From the NCBI RefSeq assembly GCF_036226765.1, contig NZ_CP109017.1, positions 372,001 through 436,000 of the forward strand: a DNA stretch of 64,000 nt. The letters are read 5' to 3'. Under the pieces are notes generated by a model. It ran no database searches, was not told the origin of the DNA, and saw nothing but the letters and a program-made list of their open reading frames with translations. This document shows, one piece after another, positions 16,497-24,281 of the stretch (position 1 is the stretch's first letter; each line of letters begins with the position of its first letter). The DNA is from Streptomyces sp. NBC_00670. Its GTDB lineage: Bacteria > Actinomycetota > Actinomycetes > Streptomycetales > Streptomycetaceae. Position numbers and translations under genes: made by a program.

Positions 16497-17042
16497 TCAG
16501 CGGTCCGGCTCCGCCGTCCCGACGGGGGCGGCGGCGCCGTTCTCGTCGCACCGGACGGACCACGGGTTGCCGGAGATGCCCGACTCGTGGACGCGGACGA
16601 CCACGTCGGCCGGTCTCTCGCCGCCGGGTGCGCCCGGCGCGGCGGCGGCCGTGCACACGAGCTGGTTGACCGCCGTCCGGTCCAGTTCCGCCACCAGCCA
16701 CGGCAGGTACAGGTCGACGGTTCCCGCCGAGACCCGCGCGCGCACCACGTGGGCGCCGGCGGGCACGGCGGTGACGAGTCCGCGCGCGCGTTCCGCGTGC
16801 GTGGGACCGGCCAGCAGGGCGTCGAGCGCGGCCTGGGGCCCGGCCCCGTCCGGCGCCGGGCGGGCGACGGGCCAACTGCCGTGCGGGGTGAGGAAGTAGA
16901 CCCGGAGCAGCCCCGTGCCGTCCGTGGCCCGCTGCCCCCGGGCCGGCGCACCGGCGGCGGTCGGGCCGGTGTCCGTGACACCGCACCCGGCGAGCACCGC
17001 GGCCGCGAGGAACAGCCCCGCGAGAGTTCGCCCTCTCCGCAT
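16497..17042 (-). CDS. GerMN-domain lipoprotein, paralogue of the 13752-14252 protein
   Basis: 181 aa with lipobox VLAGC after MRRGRTLAGLFLAAAVLAG. It shares with the downstream paralogue the GCGVTDT start of the mature protein, the AERARGLV motif and the NQLVCTAA motif, so the two arose by duplication. It lies just upstream of the response regulator on the same strand, with 86 bases between them. That gap contains a near-repeat of GGTCAGCGGTCCGG. Possible second accessory protein for the same kinase. Confidence 0.88.
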   Translation of the reverse strand: MRRGRTLAGLFLAAAVLAGCGVTDTGPTAAGAPARGQRATDGTGLLRVYFLTPHGSWPVARPAPDGAGPQAALDALLAGPTHAERARGLVTAVPAGAHVVRARVSAGTVDLYLPWLVAELDRTAVNQLVCTAAAAPGAPGGERPADVVVRVHESGISGNPWSVRCDENGAAAPVGTAEPDR

Positions 17043-17090
17043 CCGTTCGCCTCCCTCCGCGCACTCGTGTCTCCGCGCACTCGCACGGGC

Positions 17091-18326
17091 CTACGGTGCC
17101 ATCAGCCGGTTGAGCCGGTCCACGTCCACCGTCCCGGCGCCGGGATGGGGCCTCGGGATCGCCGCCCACACCCCCGCCGCGACGACGGCCGTGACGACGA
17201 GCGCCGCCACGCCCCGGCGTCCGGTCGCCCAGCGCGCCCGGAACCGTACCGGATCCTCCACCAGACGCGTGGACAGCACGGCCGCCACCAGCGACAGACC
17301 GATCAGTACGACGGTCCGGGACCACCCGCCGAAACCGAGCACGCTCGCGGGCAGCAGCAGGTACACCGGCCAGTGCCACAGGTACAGGCTGTAGGAGAGT
17401 TCCCCCAGCCGGACCGGCACGGCACTGCCCACCGCCCGTCCGGTGCGCCCCCGCGGCCTGCCGGCCAGCAGCGCGATGAGCAGCGCCGCGCCGAGCGAGT
17501 GCAGGAACATCCCGCCCCGGAACAGCCCGGGGGCGTGCTGTCCGTCGGTCAGTGCCCAGGAGGCCACGAGCCCGCAGAGCAGCAGCGCGGACAGCGCGTC
17601 CGACACGGCGCCGGGGATGCGGGTGGTCACTCGCATCACCGGCCGGGTGGCGGCCGCGGCGCCGAGCAGCAGCGCGAACGCCCGGGTGTCGGTGCCCTCG
17701 TAGGCGCGGGTGGTGTCCACGGCCTGCCCCAGGTGGACCATCAGGACGAGGGAGACGAGCGCACCCGTGACGGCCACCCCGGCCACCCGCCACTGTCCCG
17801 CACGGCCGCGCCCGACGAGTGCGACCAGCAACGGCCAGACCAGGTAGAACTGCCACTCCACCGCGATGCTCCACAGGTGGGAGAAGAGCCGGGTGTCCGA
17901 GGCGTTCCAGTAGCCGACCCGCTCGGTGATGAAGTGCCAGTTCACCATCTGCGCCGCCGCCCAGGGCGCGTCGTCGAGCGCGAACGCGAGCTGGACGGGG
18001 GTGCCGAAGGCCCGCACCAGCAGCAGTCCGACGACACCCATGACGACCAGCGCGGGCAACAGCCGCCGGGCCCGCCGCCCCCAGAAGGCGACCACCCGAA
18101 CCCGCCCGTACCGCGCGATCTCCCCCATCAGCAGCCCGGTGATCAGAAAGCCGGACAGCACGAAGAACAGATCGACACCAAGAAACCCCCCACGCAACCG
18201 CCCCGCGTGAAAGAGCAACACAGCCACGACAGCCAGCCCCCGCAACCCGTCGAGGGAAGCAAGGTGCACACGCCGCTCGGTACCGAGAGAGCGGACAGAA
18301 CGATCAGCCAGACGCTGATGAGCCAT
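17091..18326 (-). CDS. Acyltransferase family 3 (OafA/YrhL-like) membrane protein
   Basis: 411 aa with about 10 membrane helices. Family motifs: HLASLDGLRGLAVVAVLLFH with the catalytic-site His, GGFLGVDLFFVLSGFLITGLL, and FSHLWSIAVEWQFYLVWPLL. ATG 18326 gives MAHQRLADRSVRS. The protein ends shortly after the last helix and lacks the SGNH domain fused to many AT3 proteins. The gene immediately upstream on the same strand encodes a separate secreted SGNH hydrolase, so the pair may work together in O-acylating a cell-surface glycan. Confidence 0.92.
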   Translation of the reverse strand: MAHQRLADRSVRSLGTERRVHLASLDGLRGLAVVAVLLFHAGRLRGGFLGVDLFFVLSGFLITGLLMGEIARYGRVRVVAFWGRRARRLLPALVVMGVVGLLLVRAFGTPVQLAFALDDAPWAAAQMVNWHFITERVGYWNASDTRLFSHLWSIAVEWQFYLVWPLLVALVGRGRAGQWRVAGVAVTGALVSLVLMVHLGQAVDTTRAYEGTDTRAFALLLGAAAATRPVMRVTTRIPGAVSDALSALLLCGLVASWALTDGQHAPGLFRGGMFLHSLGAALLIALLAGRPRGRTGRAVGSAVPVRLGELSYSLYLWHWPVYLLLPASVLGFGGWSRTVVLIGLSLVAAVLSTRLVEDPVRFRARWATGRRGVAALVVTAVVAAGVWAAIPRPHPGAGTVDVDRLNRLMAP

Positions 18327-18367
18327 TGGGGTTCCTTCATGAGAGGGGGCCGCGCACCGCACCAGCC

Positions 18368-19243
18368 TCACCCGCACCCCAGCTCGGCGTACCCCCGGTC
18401 CTCGACCCACGCCCCCTTGGCCCACACCCCCGGCCCCGCAGGCGCGAACCCGTACAACTTCCCCAGCCGCTCGACGAACCACGTCGCGAACGCGGCGGAC
18501 CCCTGCTGACACGAATGGATCCCGTCCGACGACCGCTGCGCCCTGTCGGCACCCCCATCGGTACCCCACAGCTTCGACGCGTCGAGGAAGTGCACGTTGC
18601 CCGCGCCGGACTTCGCCACCGCCCGCGCGGCCGCCGGCGCGCTCTTGATGGCGTCGGCGTGCGGCGCGTAGAAGTCGTCGATCTTGTACGGCGGCGCGGA
18701 CACCAGCACGAGGTCCGCACCCGCCTCCTCCGCCGTCTTCGCGAGTTTCCGGTACGAGGCCCGCTGCTGCGCGGGGGTGCCCCAGTCGTACGTGGTGATC
18801 TGGTAGGCGAGCACGTCGGGGTGGAAGGACGCGAGGTCCGCACGCAGTCGCTTCCAGGTCGACCGGGCGAGCGCGCGGCTCATCCTGCCGCCCTCGACCA
18901 CGGTGCCGCCGCCGTCGGAGGAGTCGTCCTTGAAGGCGGCGCCGCTCGCCTTGAGGGCCGCGCCGAGCGGCGGGGCCTCGACGCCCGCGATGGAGTCACC
19001 CACCCACAGCACCCTCTTGTCCGTCCCGGCCCCCGAGGCCGAGGCGGAGCCGGTGGAGGAGGCGGCGGCCTTGCTTCCCGTCGCGTCGCCGTCGTCGTCA
19101 CCGCAGCCGGCCAGGGCGACGGCGCCCGTGACCGCCAGCAGCACGGCGGCCGACAGGGCCCGACGGCGTTGCCAGGTACGGGAGGTGACCGTGCCGGGGC
19201 GGAAAGTCACGTCAGCCTGAGAAGAGTTCGTCTCGTTGCGCAT
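18368..19243 (-). CDS. SGNH/GDSL-like hydrolase lipoprotein
   Basis: 291 aa. A 40-residue N-terminal leader ends in lipobox LAGCGDDD, so the protein is membrane-anchored outside the cell. After a Ser/Ala/Gly linker come the SGNH blocks: VLWVGDSIAG (block I, catalytic Ser), a Gly/Thr-rich oxyanion region, and DGIHSC near the C-terminus (Asp-x-x-His). It is located 41 bp upstream of the acyltransferase-3 gene. Likely acts as the extracytoplasmic acyl-transfer or deacylation partner of that membrane protein. Confidence 0.85.
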   Translation of the reverse strand: MRNETNSSQADVTFRPGTVTSRTWQRRRALSAAVLLAVTGAVALAGCGDDDGDATGSKAAASSTGSASASGAGTDKRVLWVGDSIAGVEAPPLGAALKASGAAFKDDSSDGGGTVVEGGRMSRALARSTWKRLRADLASFHPDVLAYQITTYDWGTPAQQRASYRKLAKTAEEAGADLVLVSAPPYKIDDFYAPHADAIKSAPAAARAVAKSGAGNVHFLDASKLWGTDGGADRAQRSSDGIHSCQQGSAAFATWFVERLGKLYGFAPAGPGVWAKGAWVEDRGYAELGCG

Positions 19244-19632
19244 GCCGGAAAGCCCACCAGGCCGAACGCCCCCTCGGCCCCGTTGTCATCCATTGCTCAC
19301 ACAACGCGAAGGCGGCCGTCAAAACTACGAAGGCGGCCGTCACGCACCGCGCCCGAACGGATACGCCGCCGGCCCTCAACGCCCTTTACCCGCACGCCCG
19401 TTGGGCCCCCGACACGACCCCCACCTACCCACTGGTCTGTCATACCGGTACCTGCTCGTGGCCTATCATGACGCTGCCTCCATCAGGGTGGACGAGGGGC
19501 CCAGGCAGCCGCTCGGTGCCGGAAGCCCGTGGGCACGGCCGAACCGATGGAGAACGTTGTCGACGCGCAGCCGAGCCGATGCCACACGTGCCCCGCCGGC
19601 TCCGGGACATGCTCAAAGGGAAGGCGAACCCG
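19244..19632. other. Intergenic region with a 21-bp-spaced direct repeat
   Basis: A 389-bp gap between divergent SGNH and Ser/Thr kinase genes with no supported gene. CGAAGGCGGCCGTCA occurs twice (19307-19321 and 19328-19342), 21 bp apart or two helical turns, which would suit cooperative regulator binding on one face of DNA. TATCAT near 19463 is a weak -10 candidate for the kinase gene. Confidence 0.45.
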
Positions 19633-21270
19633 GTGCATCCACACCATGAGACGGATCCGGCGCAGATAGGCCGCTACCGCGTGATACGCAGGCTCGGCCA
19701 GGGCGGCATGGGTCGGGTGTACCTGGCGCGGTCACCGGGTGGGCGCCCCGCCGCCGTGAAGGTCATCAACGACCATCTCCAGTCCGACGAGCAGGTGATG
19801 AGCCGGTTCCGCCGCGAGGTGGAGACGCTGGCCACCGTGCGCAGCGCGTTCACCGCCGCCCTGATCGACGCCGAGCTGGAGACGCCCCCGTACTGGCTGG
19901 CCACCGAGTACGTGCCGGGGCCGACGCTGCACGCAGCGGTCGTGAACGGCGGCCCCTTCCCGGCGGAGCTGGGCCGGGCCGTGCTGGCGGCGCTGGCCGA
20001 GGGGCTGGCCGACCTCCAGGGCCACGGTGTGTGGCACCGCGACATCAAGCCGCACAACGTCATCCTGTCCGCCACCGGCCCGCAGTTGATCGACTTCGGC
20101 ATCGCCCGGACCATCGGCGCCTCCGAACTCACCCAGACCGGCAGTTGGCTGGGCACCCCGGGGTACATGGCGCCGGAGAGCATCACGAGCGGTGACACCG
20201 GTTCCAGCGCCGACGTCTTCGCCCTCGGCGCCACCCTGCTCTTCGCCGTGACGGGCCGTCCGCCCTACGGTGACGGTTCGATGGCGACGGTCTCGTACCG
20301 GACGGTGCACGAGGACGTCGATCTGAGCGGGGTGGACCCGGGGATCGCCGAGCTGATCGCGGCGTGCATGCACCGGGATCCGGCCCAGCGGCCCACGCCG
20401 CAGCGGATCATCGAGATGAGCGCGTCGGGCCTCGACCTCGTGCAGCATCCGGCCTACCAGAGCGCGCTGGTCGCGAGCGGGGCGGCCACGCCGGTGGAGA
20501 ACGGGGCGGCCACCGCCGCCGTGCGCCAGGACCTCGTCCAAGGCGTGGCCGCCGCGCCGACGGTCGTGGCCACGCGGTTCGAACCCGGGCAGGGCCCGGG
20601 TGCGGGCACCCCGGTGCCCCCCGGCTTCGGTCCCGCGCCGGACGTCGTCGGGTATCCGGCCCCGCCGCGCAGGAGCCGGAACCGGTTCCTCGTCGCCGGT
20701 GCCGTCACGGCGGTCGTGGTGGTGGCCGCGGTGGCCGGCACACTGGTCTACCAGGCCTCGCAGGACGACTCCGGGCAGCGGAAGCCGTCCGCGGCCGCCG
20801 GCCGTGGCTCCGGCGAGGCCGCCGGCGGATCGAAGGCACCGGCGGCCGACGCCTCGAAGGACCCGGCGGCCGGCGGCTCCGGCGCGCAGGCCACCCCGGA
20901 CGGCAGCAGGCCGACGAGCGCCCCGGACCCGGACGCGCCGAGGAACCTCTCCGTCAACGCCCCGCACAAGCTGGCCGTCGGCGAGTTCCTGGAGAACATG
21001 AACCGGAAGCTGATCATGCAGGCGGACGGCAACCTCGTCCTCTACGACGAGAACGGCAAGGCCCGTTGGGCGAGCCGGACCTCGGGCGAGAACTACACCG
21101 CCGAGTTTCAGCAGGACGGGAACCTCGTGGTCTACACGGCCGAGCGCAAACCCGTGTGGGCCAGCAACACCTCGGGGCACGAGAATTCGGTCCTGCTGTT
21201 CCTGGAGAACGGCAACGTGACCATCCAGCACGGCGCCGACGTGCTCTGGCAGACGGGCACCGATCACTGA
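19633..21270 (+). CDS. Receptor-like Ser/Thr protein kinase with bulb-type (mannose-binding) lectin ectodomain
   Basis: 545 aa. Kinase domain residues ~13-270: RLGQGGMGRVYLARS glycine loop, AVKVI lysine, HRDIKPHN catalytic loop, IDFGIA metal motif, GTPGYMAPES. A Pro/Ala-rich juxtamembrane region leads to one TM helix (FLVAGAVTAVVVVAAVAGTL), a 70-residue Gly/Ala/Lys linker, and a C-terminal ~105-aa extracellular domain with bulb-lectin repeats QADGNLVLY and QQDGNLVVY (QxDxNxVxY) plus a degenerate third. GTG 19633 follows a GGGAAGG site; longer in-frame starts exist. Probably senses a glycan at the envelope. The next gene is a secreted glycosidase. Confidence 0.93.
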   Translation: MHPHHETDPAQIGRYRVIRRLGQGGMGRVYLARSPGGRPAAVKVINDHLQSDEQVMSRFRREVETLATVRSAFTAALIDAELETPPYWLATEYVPGPTLHAAVVNGGPFPAELGRAVLAALAEGLADLQGHGVWHRDIKPHNVILSATGPQLIDFGIARTIGASELTQTGSWLGTPGYMAPESITSGDTGSSADVFALGATLLFAVTGRPPYGDGSMATVSYRTVHEDVDLSGVDPGIAELIAACMHRDPAQRPTPQRIIEMSASGLDLVQHPAYQSALVASGAATPVENGAATAAVRQDLVQGVAAAPTVVATRFEPGQGPGAGTPVPPGFGPAPDVVGYPAPPRRSRNRFLVAGAVTAVVVVAAVAGTLVYQASQDDSGQRKPSAAAGRGSGEAAGGSKAPAADASKDPAAGGSGAQATPDGSRPTSAPDPDAPRNLSVNAPHKLAVGEFLENMNRKLIMQADGNLVLYDENGKARWASRTSGENYTAEFQQDGNLVVYTAERKPVWASNTSGHENSVLLFLENGNVTIQHGADVLWQTGTDH

Positions 21271-21413
21271 GCCGCCTCTTCCATTCTCCGTTCACCGCGC
21301 CTCCGGGGCCATGTGCCCGCGGGGGCGCGGGGGGTTGACGGGGCGCGGGAGAGGGGAAGGGTACTCGCGGAACCAGACAGGACAACGATGTCAGTCTCTG
21401 GACGGAGGCCTCG

Positions 21414-24092
21414 GTGCGCAGAGCATCGCCCGGTTCGCGTCATCCCTTCCTGCCCGCCTGGACCGTTCTCGTTCTCGGCTTCCTGCTCGCCCTCGGCCCG
21501 CTCGCTCCGCCGGCCCACGCGGTCGCCGACGGCAACGGGCGCGGCGACGGGGGCGGTTGGACCGTGAGACAGCCCGGGAAGGCGCGCGACGGCGTCTCGG
21601 CCGCCGTCCGCCTCGATCCCGCCGACGGCACGGTGACCCTCGCCGCCCGCAAGGGCGCCACCACCGTGCTCGAACCCGCCCCCGTCGGCCTCGTCACCGG
21701 GTCCGCCGACCTCACCTCGGGGCTGCGGCTCACCTCACGGCGTACCCGGCAGGTGACCGAGCACTACACCATGACCACCGGCAAGCAACTGCGCCGCGAT
21801 GTGCGGGCGACCGAGACCCGGTTCTCCTTCACCGGCGCCGGGAAGGCCCGCCTGGACCTCCTCGTCCGCGCCTTTGACGACGGCGTCGCCTACCGGTACG
21901 TGCTGCCCGCCCGGGGCGAGGTCACCGTGGTGCGCGAGGCGTCCGCGTTCCGGCCGCCCGCCGCCGCGCGGGCCTGGCTGTCGTCCTACACACCGAACTA
22001 CGAGCGCACCTTCGCCCCCTCGGGCGCGGCCGACGCCCCGGACGGCTCCTACGCCTACCCCGCGCTCTTCCGGGTGGGCGACACGTACGCGCTGCTCACC
22101 GAGTCCGACGTGGACGGCCGCTACGACGGCAGCCATCTCGTCCACCGGCAGGGCAGCGCGCAGTACACGGTCGCCCTGGCCGACGCCTCCGTCACCTCCA
22201 CCGGGCCGCTCGCCACGCCCTGGCGGACCGCGGTGATCGGCGACCTCGCCACCGTCACGGAGTCGACCCTGGTGGACGACCTGGCGCCGCCCTCCCGTAT
22301 CGCCGACACCTCCTGGATCCGGCCCGGCAAGGTGGCCTGGTCCTGGCTGGCCGGCTTCGGCGCCGCCCAGCGCAGCCTCGCCACCCAGGAGCGCTTCGTC
22401 GACTACAGCGCGGCCCACGGCTGGCCGTACACGCTGGTGGACGACGGCTGGAAGACCACCGACTGGATGCCCCAACTCATCGACTACGCCAGGGCACGGG
22501 GCGTCGGCATCCTGCTCTGGGTGCACTACACCGACCTGGACACGGCCGCCGAGCGCGACGCGTTCCTGCCGAAGGTGAAGAAGTGGGGCGCGGCCGGGCT
22601 GAAGATCGACTTCATGGACTCCGACTCCCAGGAGCGGTTCGCCTGGTACGACGACATCCTGCGGGCCACCGCCCGGGAGAAGCTGCTGGTCAACTTCCAC
22701 GGCGCCACGCTGCCCAAGGGCATCCAGCGGACCTGGCCGCAGGTGATGTCGATGGAGGCGGTCTACGGCGCCGAGCAGGGCAACGTCCCGGCCGCCGACC
22801 TCGCGACGCTGCCGTACACCCGCAACGCCGTCGGATCGATGGACTACACCCCGATGGGCTTCCAGTTCGGCACCCGTACCGTCTCGGACGCGGCCGAGCT
22901 GGCGCTGTCGGTGGTGTACGAGTCCGGTTTCCAGAACTTCGCCGGGTCGGTGGCGGCGTACCGGGAACGGCCGGAGCTGGAACGGTTCCTGGAACAGGTA
23001 CCGACCGTCTGGGACGAGTCGCGGCTGCTGTCCGGTGAGCCGGGGCAGGACGCGACGTTCGCCCGGCGGCGGGGCGCCCGGTGGTTCCTCGGGAGCATCG
23101 GCGCCGGGCCCGCCGGGCGGCGGGAGGTGCCGCTGGACTTCCTCGGCGGCGGGAAGTGGCTGGTGGAGGTGGTGCGGGACGGCGACGACGGGCTGGTCCG
23201 CGAGCGGCACGTCCTCACCCGGCGCGACACCCTGCGCGTGCCCACGCACGAGCACGGCGGCTTCGCCGCGCTGGTGTGCCGCGCCGCCCCGGGGCGGGAC
23301 ACCTGCGACCGGCCGGTCTCCCGGCTGCCGCTGACCACGCTCACCGTGTCGCCGGGGAGGGCGGACGTCGACGCGGGCGCCTCGATCGGCGTGGACGCGC
23401 GCTTCGCGGTGGAGGACGCCGGACCGGCGCAGGACGTCACCGTCACCCTCCGCACCCCGGACGGCTGGTCCGTCGAGGGGGACCCGGCCCGCGCCGACCG
23501 GGTGAGCACGGGCGGGGAACTGGCCGGGCACTGGACCGTGAAGGTCCCGGCGGACGCCGCGGAGGGCGGCCGTGATCTGGTGGTCACCGCGAGGTACCGG
23601 GCGGGGACCCGGGTACTGACGGTGGAGCGCACCGTCCGCGCGTACGTCTCCCCGCCGGGCGTCGACCACGTCAGCGACCTGCCGTTCGTGTCGGAGAGCA
23701 ACGGCTGGGGCCCTGTCGAGCGTGACCTGTCCAACGGGGAGACGGCCGCGGGCGACGGCGGGCCGCTCACCCTCCGGGGCACCGTCCACGACAAGGGGCT
23801 CGGGGTGCACGCCGCGAGCGAGGTCGTGGTCGATCTGGACGGCGCCTACCGGCGGTTCACCGCGGCCGTGGGCGTGGACGACGAGGTGGCCGGCAAGGGC
23901 AGCGTCGTCTTCGAGGTGCTCGGCGACGGCCGGACGCTGGCCACCACACCGGTGCTGACCTCGGCCGACGCGGCCCGCGCCCTCGATGTCGACGTGAGCG
24001 GGGTGCGGCGGCTGACGCTGCGGGTCACCGACGGCGGGGACGGCGTCGACTCCGACCACGCCGACTGGGGTGACGCGCGGCTGCTCTCGTGA
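21414..24092 (+). CDS. Secreted glycoside hydrolase family 97 protein with C-terminal NEW3 and NPCBM domains
   Basis: 892 aa with a signal peptide (residues ~1-42, cleavage near AHA-VAD). GH97 N-terminal beta-sandwich, then the barrel with WLAGFGAAQRSLATQERFVD, TLVDDGWK, KIDFMDSDSQERFAWYDDIL and VNFHGATLPKG. GH97 members are alpha-glucosidases or alpha-galactosidases; the Asp in KIDFMDSD suggests a retaining type, but this is tentative. After ~residue 650 come an Ig-like NEW3 domain and an NPCBM module (VHDKGLGVHAASEVV). GTG 21414 lies 6 bases after GGAGG. It follows the lectin-kinase gene by 143 bp. Confidence 0.9.
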   Translation: MRRASPGSRHPFLPAWTVLVLGFLLALGPLAPPAHAVADGNGRGDGGGWTVRQPGKARDGVSAAVRLDPADGTVTLAARKGATTVLEPAPVGLVTGSADLTSGLRLTSRRTRQVTEHYTMTTGKQLRRDVRATETRFSFTGAGKARLDLLVRAFDDGVAYRYVLPARGEVTVVREASAFRPPAAARAWLSSYTPNYERTFAPSGAADAPDGSYAYPALFRVGDTYALLTESDVDGRYDGSHLVHRQGSAQYTVALADASVTSTGPLATPWRTAVIGDLATVTESTLVDDLAPPSRIADTSWIRPGKVAWSWLAGFGAAQRSLATQERFVDYSAAHGWPYTLVDDGWKTTDWMPQLIDYARARGVGILLWVHYTDLDTAAERDAFLPKVKKWGAAGLKIDFMDSDSQERFAWYDDILRATAREKLLVNFHGATLPKGIQRTWPQVMSMEAVYGAEQGNVPAADLATLPYTRNAVGSMDYTPMGFQFGTRTVSDAAELALSVVYESGFQNFAGSVAAYRERPELERFLEQVPTVWDESRLLSGEPGQDATFARRRGARWFLGSIGAGPAGRREVPLDFLGGGKWLVEVVRDGDDGLVRERHVLTRRDTLRVPTHEHGGFAALVCRAAPGRDTCDRPVSRLPLTTLTVSPGRADVDAGASIGVDARFAVEDAGPAQDVTVTLRTPDGWSVEGDPARADRVSTGGELAGHWTVKVPADAAEGGRDLVVTARYRAGTRVLTVERTVRAYVSPPGVDHVSDLPFVSESNGWGPVERDLSNGETAAGDGGPLTLRGTVHDKGLGVHAASEVVVDLDGAYRRFTAAVGVDDEVAGKGSVVFEVLGDGRTLATTPVLTSADAARALDVDVSGVRRLTLRVTDGGDGVDSDHADWGDARLLS

Positions 24093-24097
24093 GGCGG

Positions 24098-24138
24098 GGG
24101 GGCCGGTGGCGGTGTGGAGAGCACCGCCACCGGCCCCC
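24098..24138 (+). terminator. Hairpin terminator after the GH97 gene
   Basis: A perfect 17-bp stem (24098-24114 paired with 24122-24138; core GGGGGCCGGTGGCGGTG) with a 7-base loop starts 6 bases after the stop codon. It separates GH97 from the MMPL gene. The ~140 bases that follow show no further clear feature apart from the MMPL ribosome-site region. Confidence 0.85.
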
Positions 24139-24281
24139 GTGTGTCATGCCTGAGGACGGTGTGCGGGGCGCGGAGGTACTCGTTCTTCAGTAGCCGGATT
24201 GCCGCAGCGGTGACGACGACGGGAGAGGGTCCGCCCGGACAGCCTTGAGGGGTTCCCGAGAGAGATACGGAGACCCTTTCC

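Noticed and set aside
21735..24059. Minus-strand frame opposite the GH97 gene
   Set aside because: His/Arg/Pro-rich shadow without domains; GH97, NEW3 and NPCBM motifs are on the plus strand.
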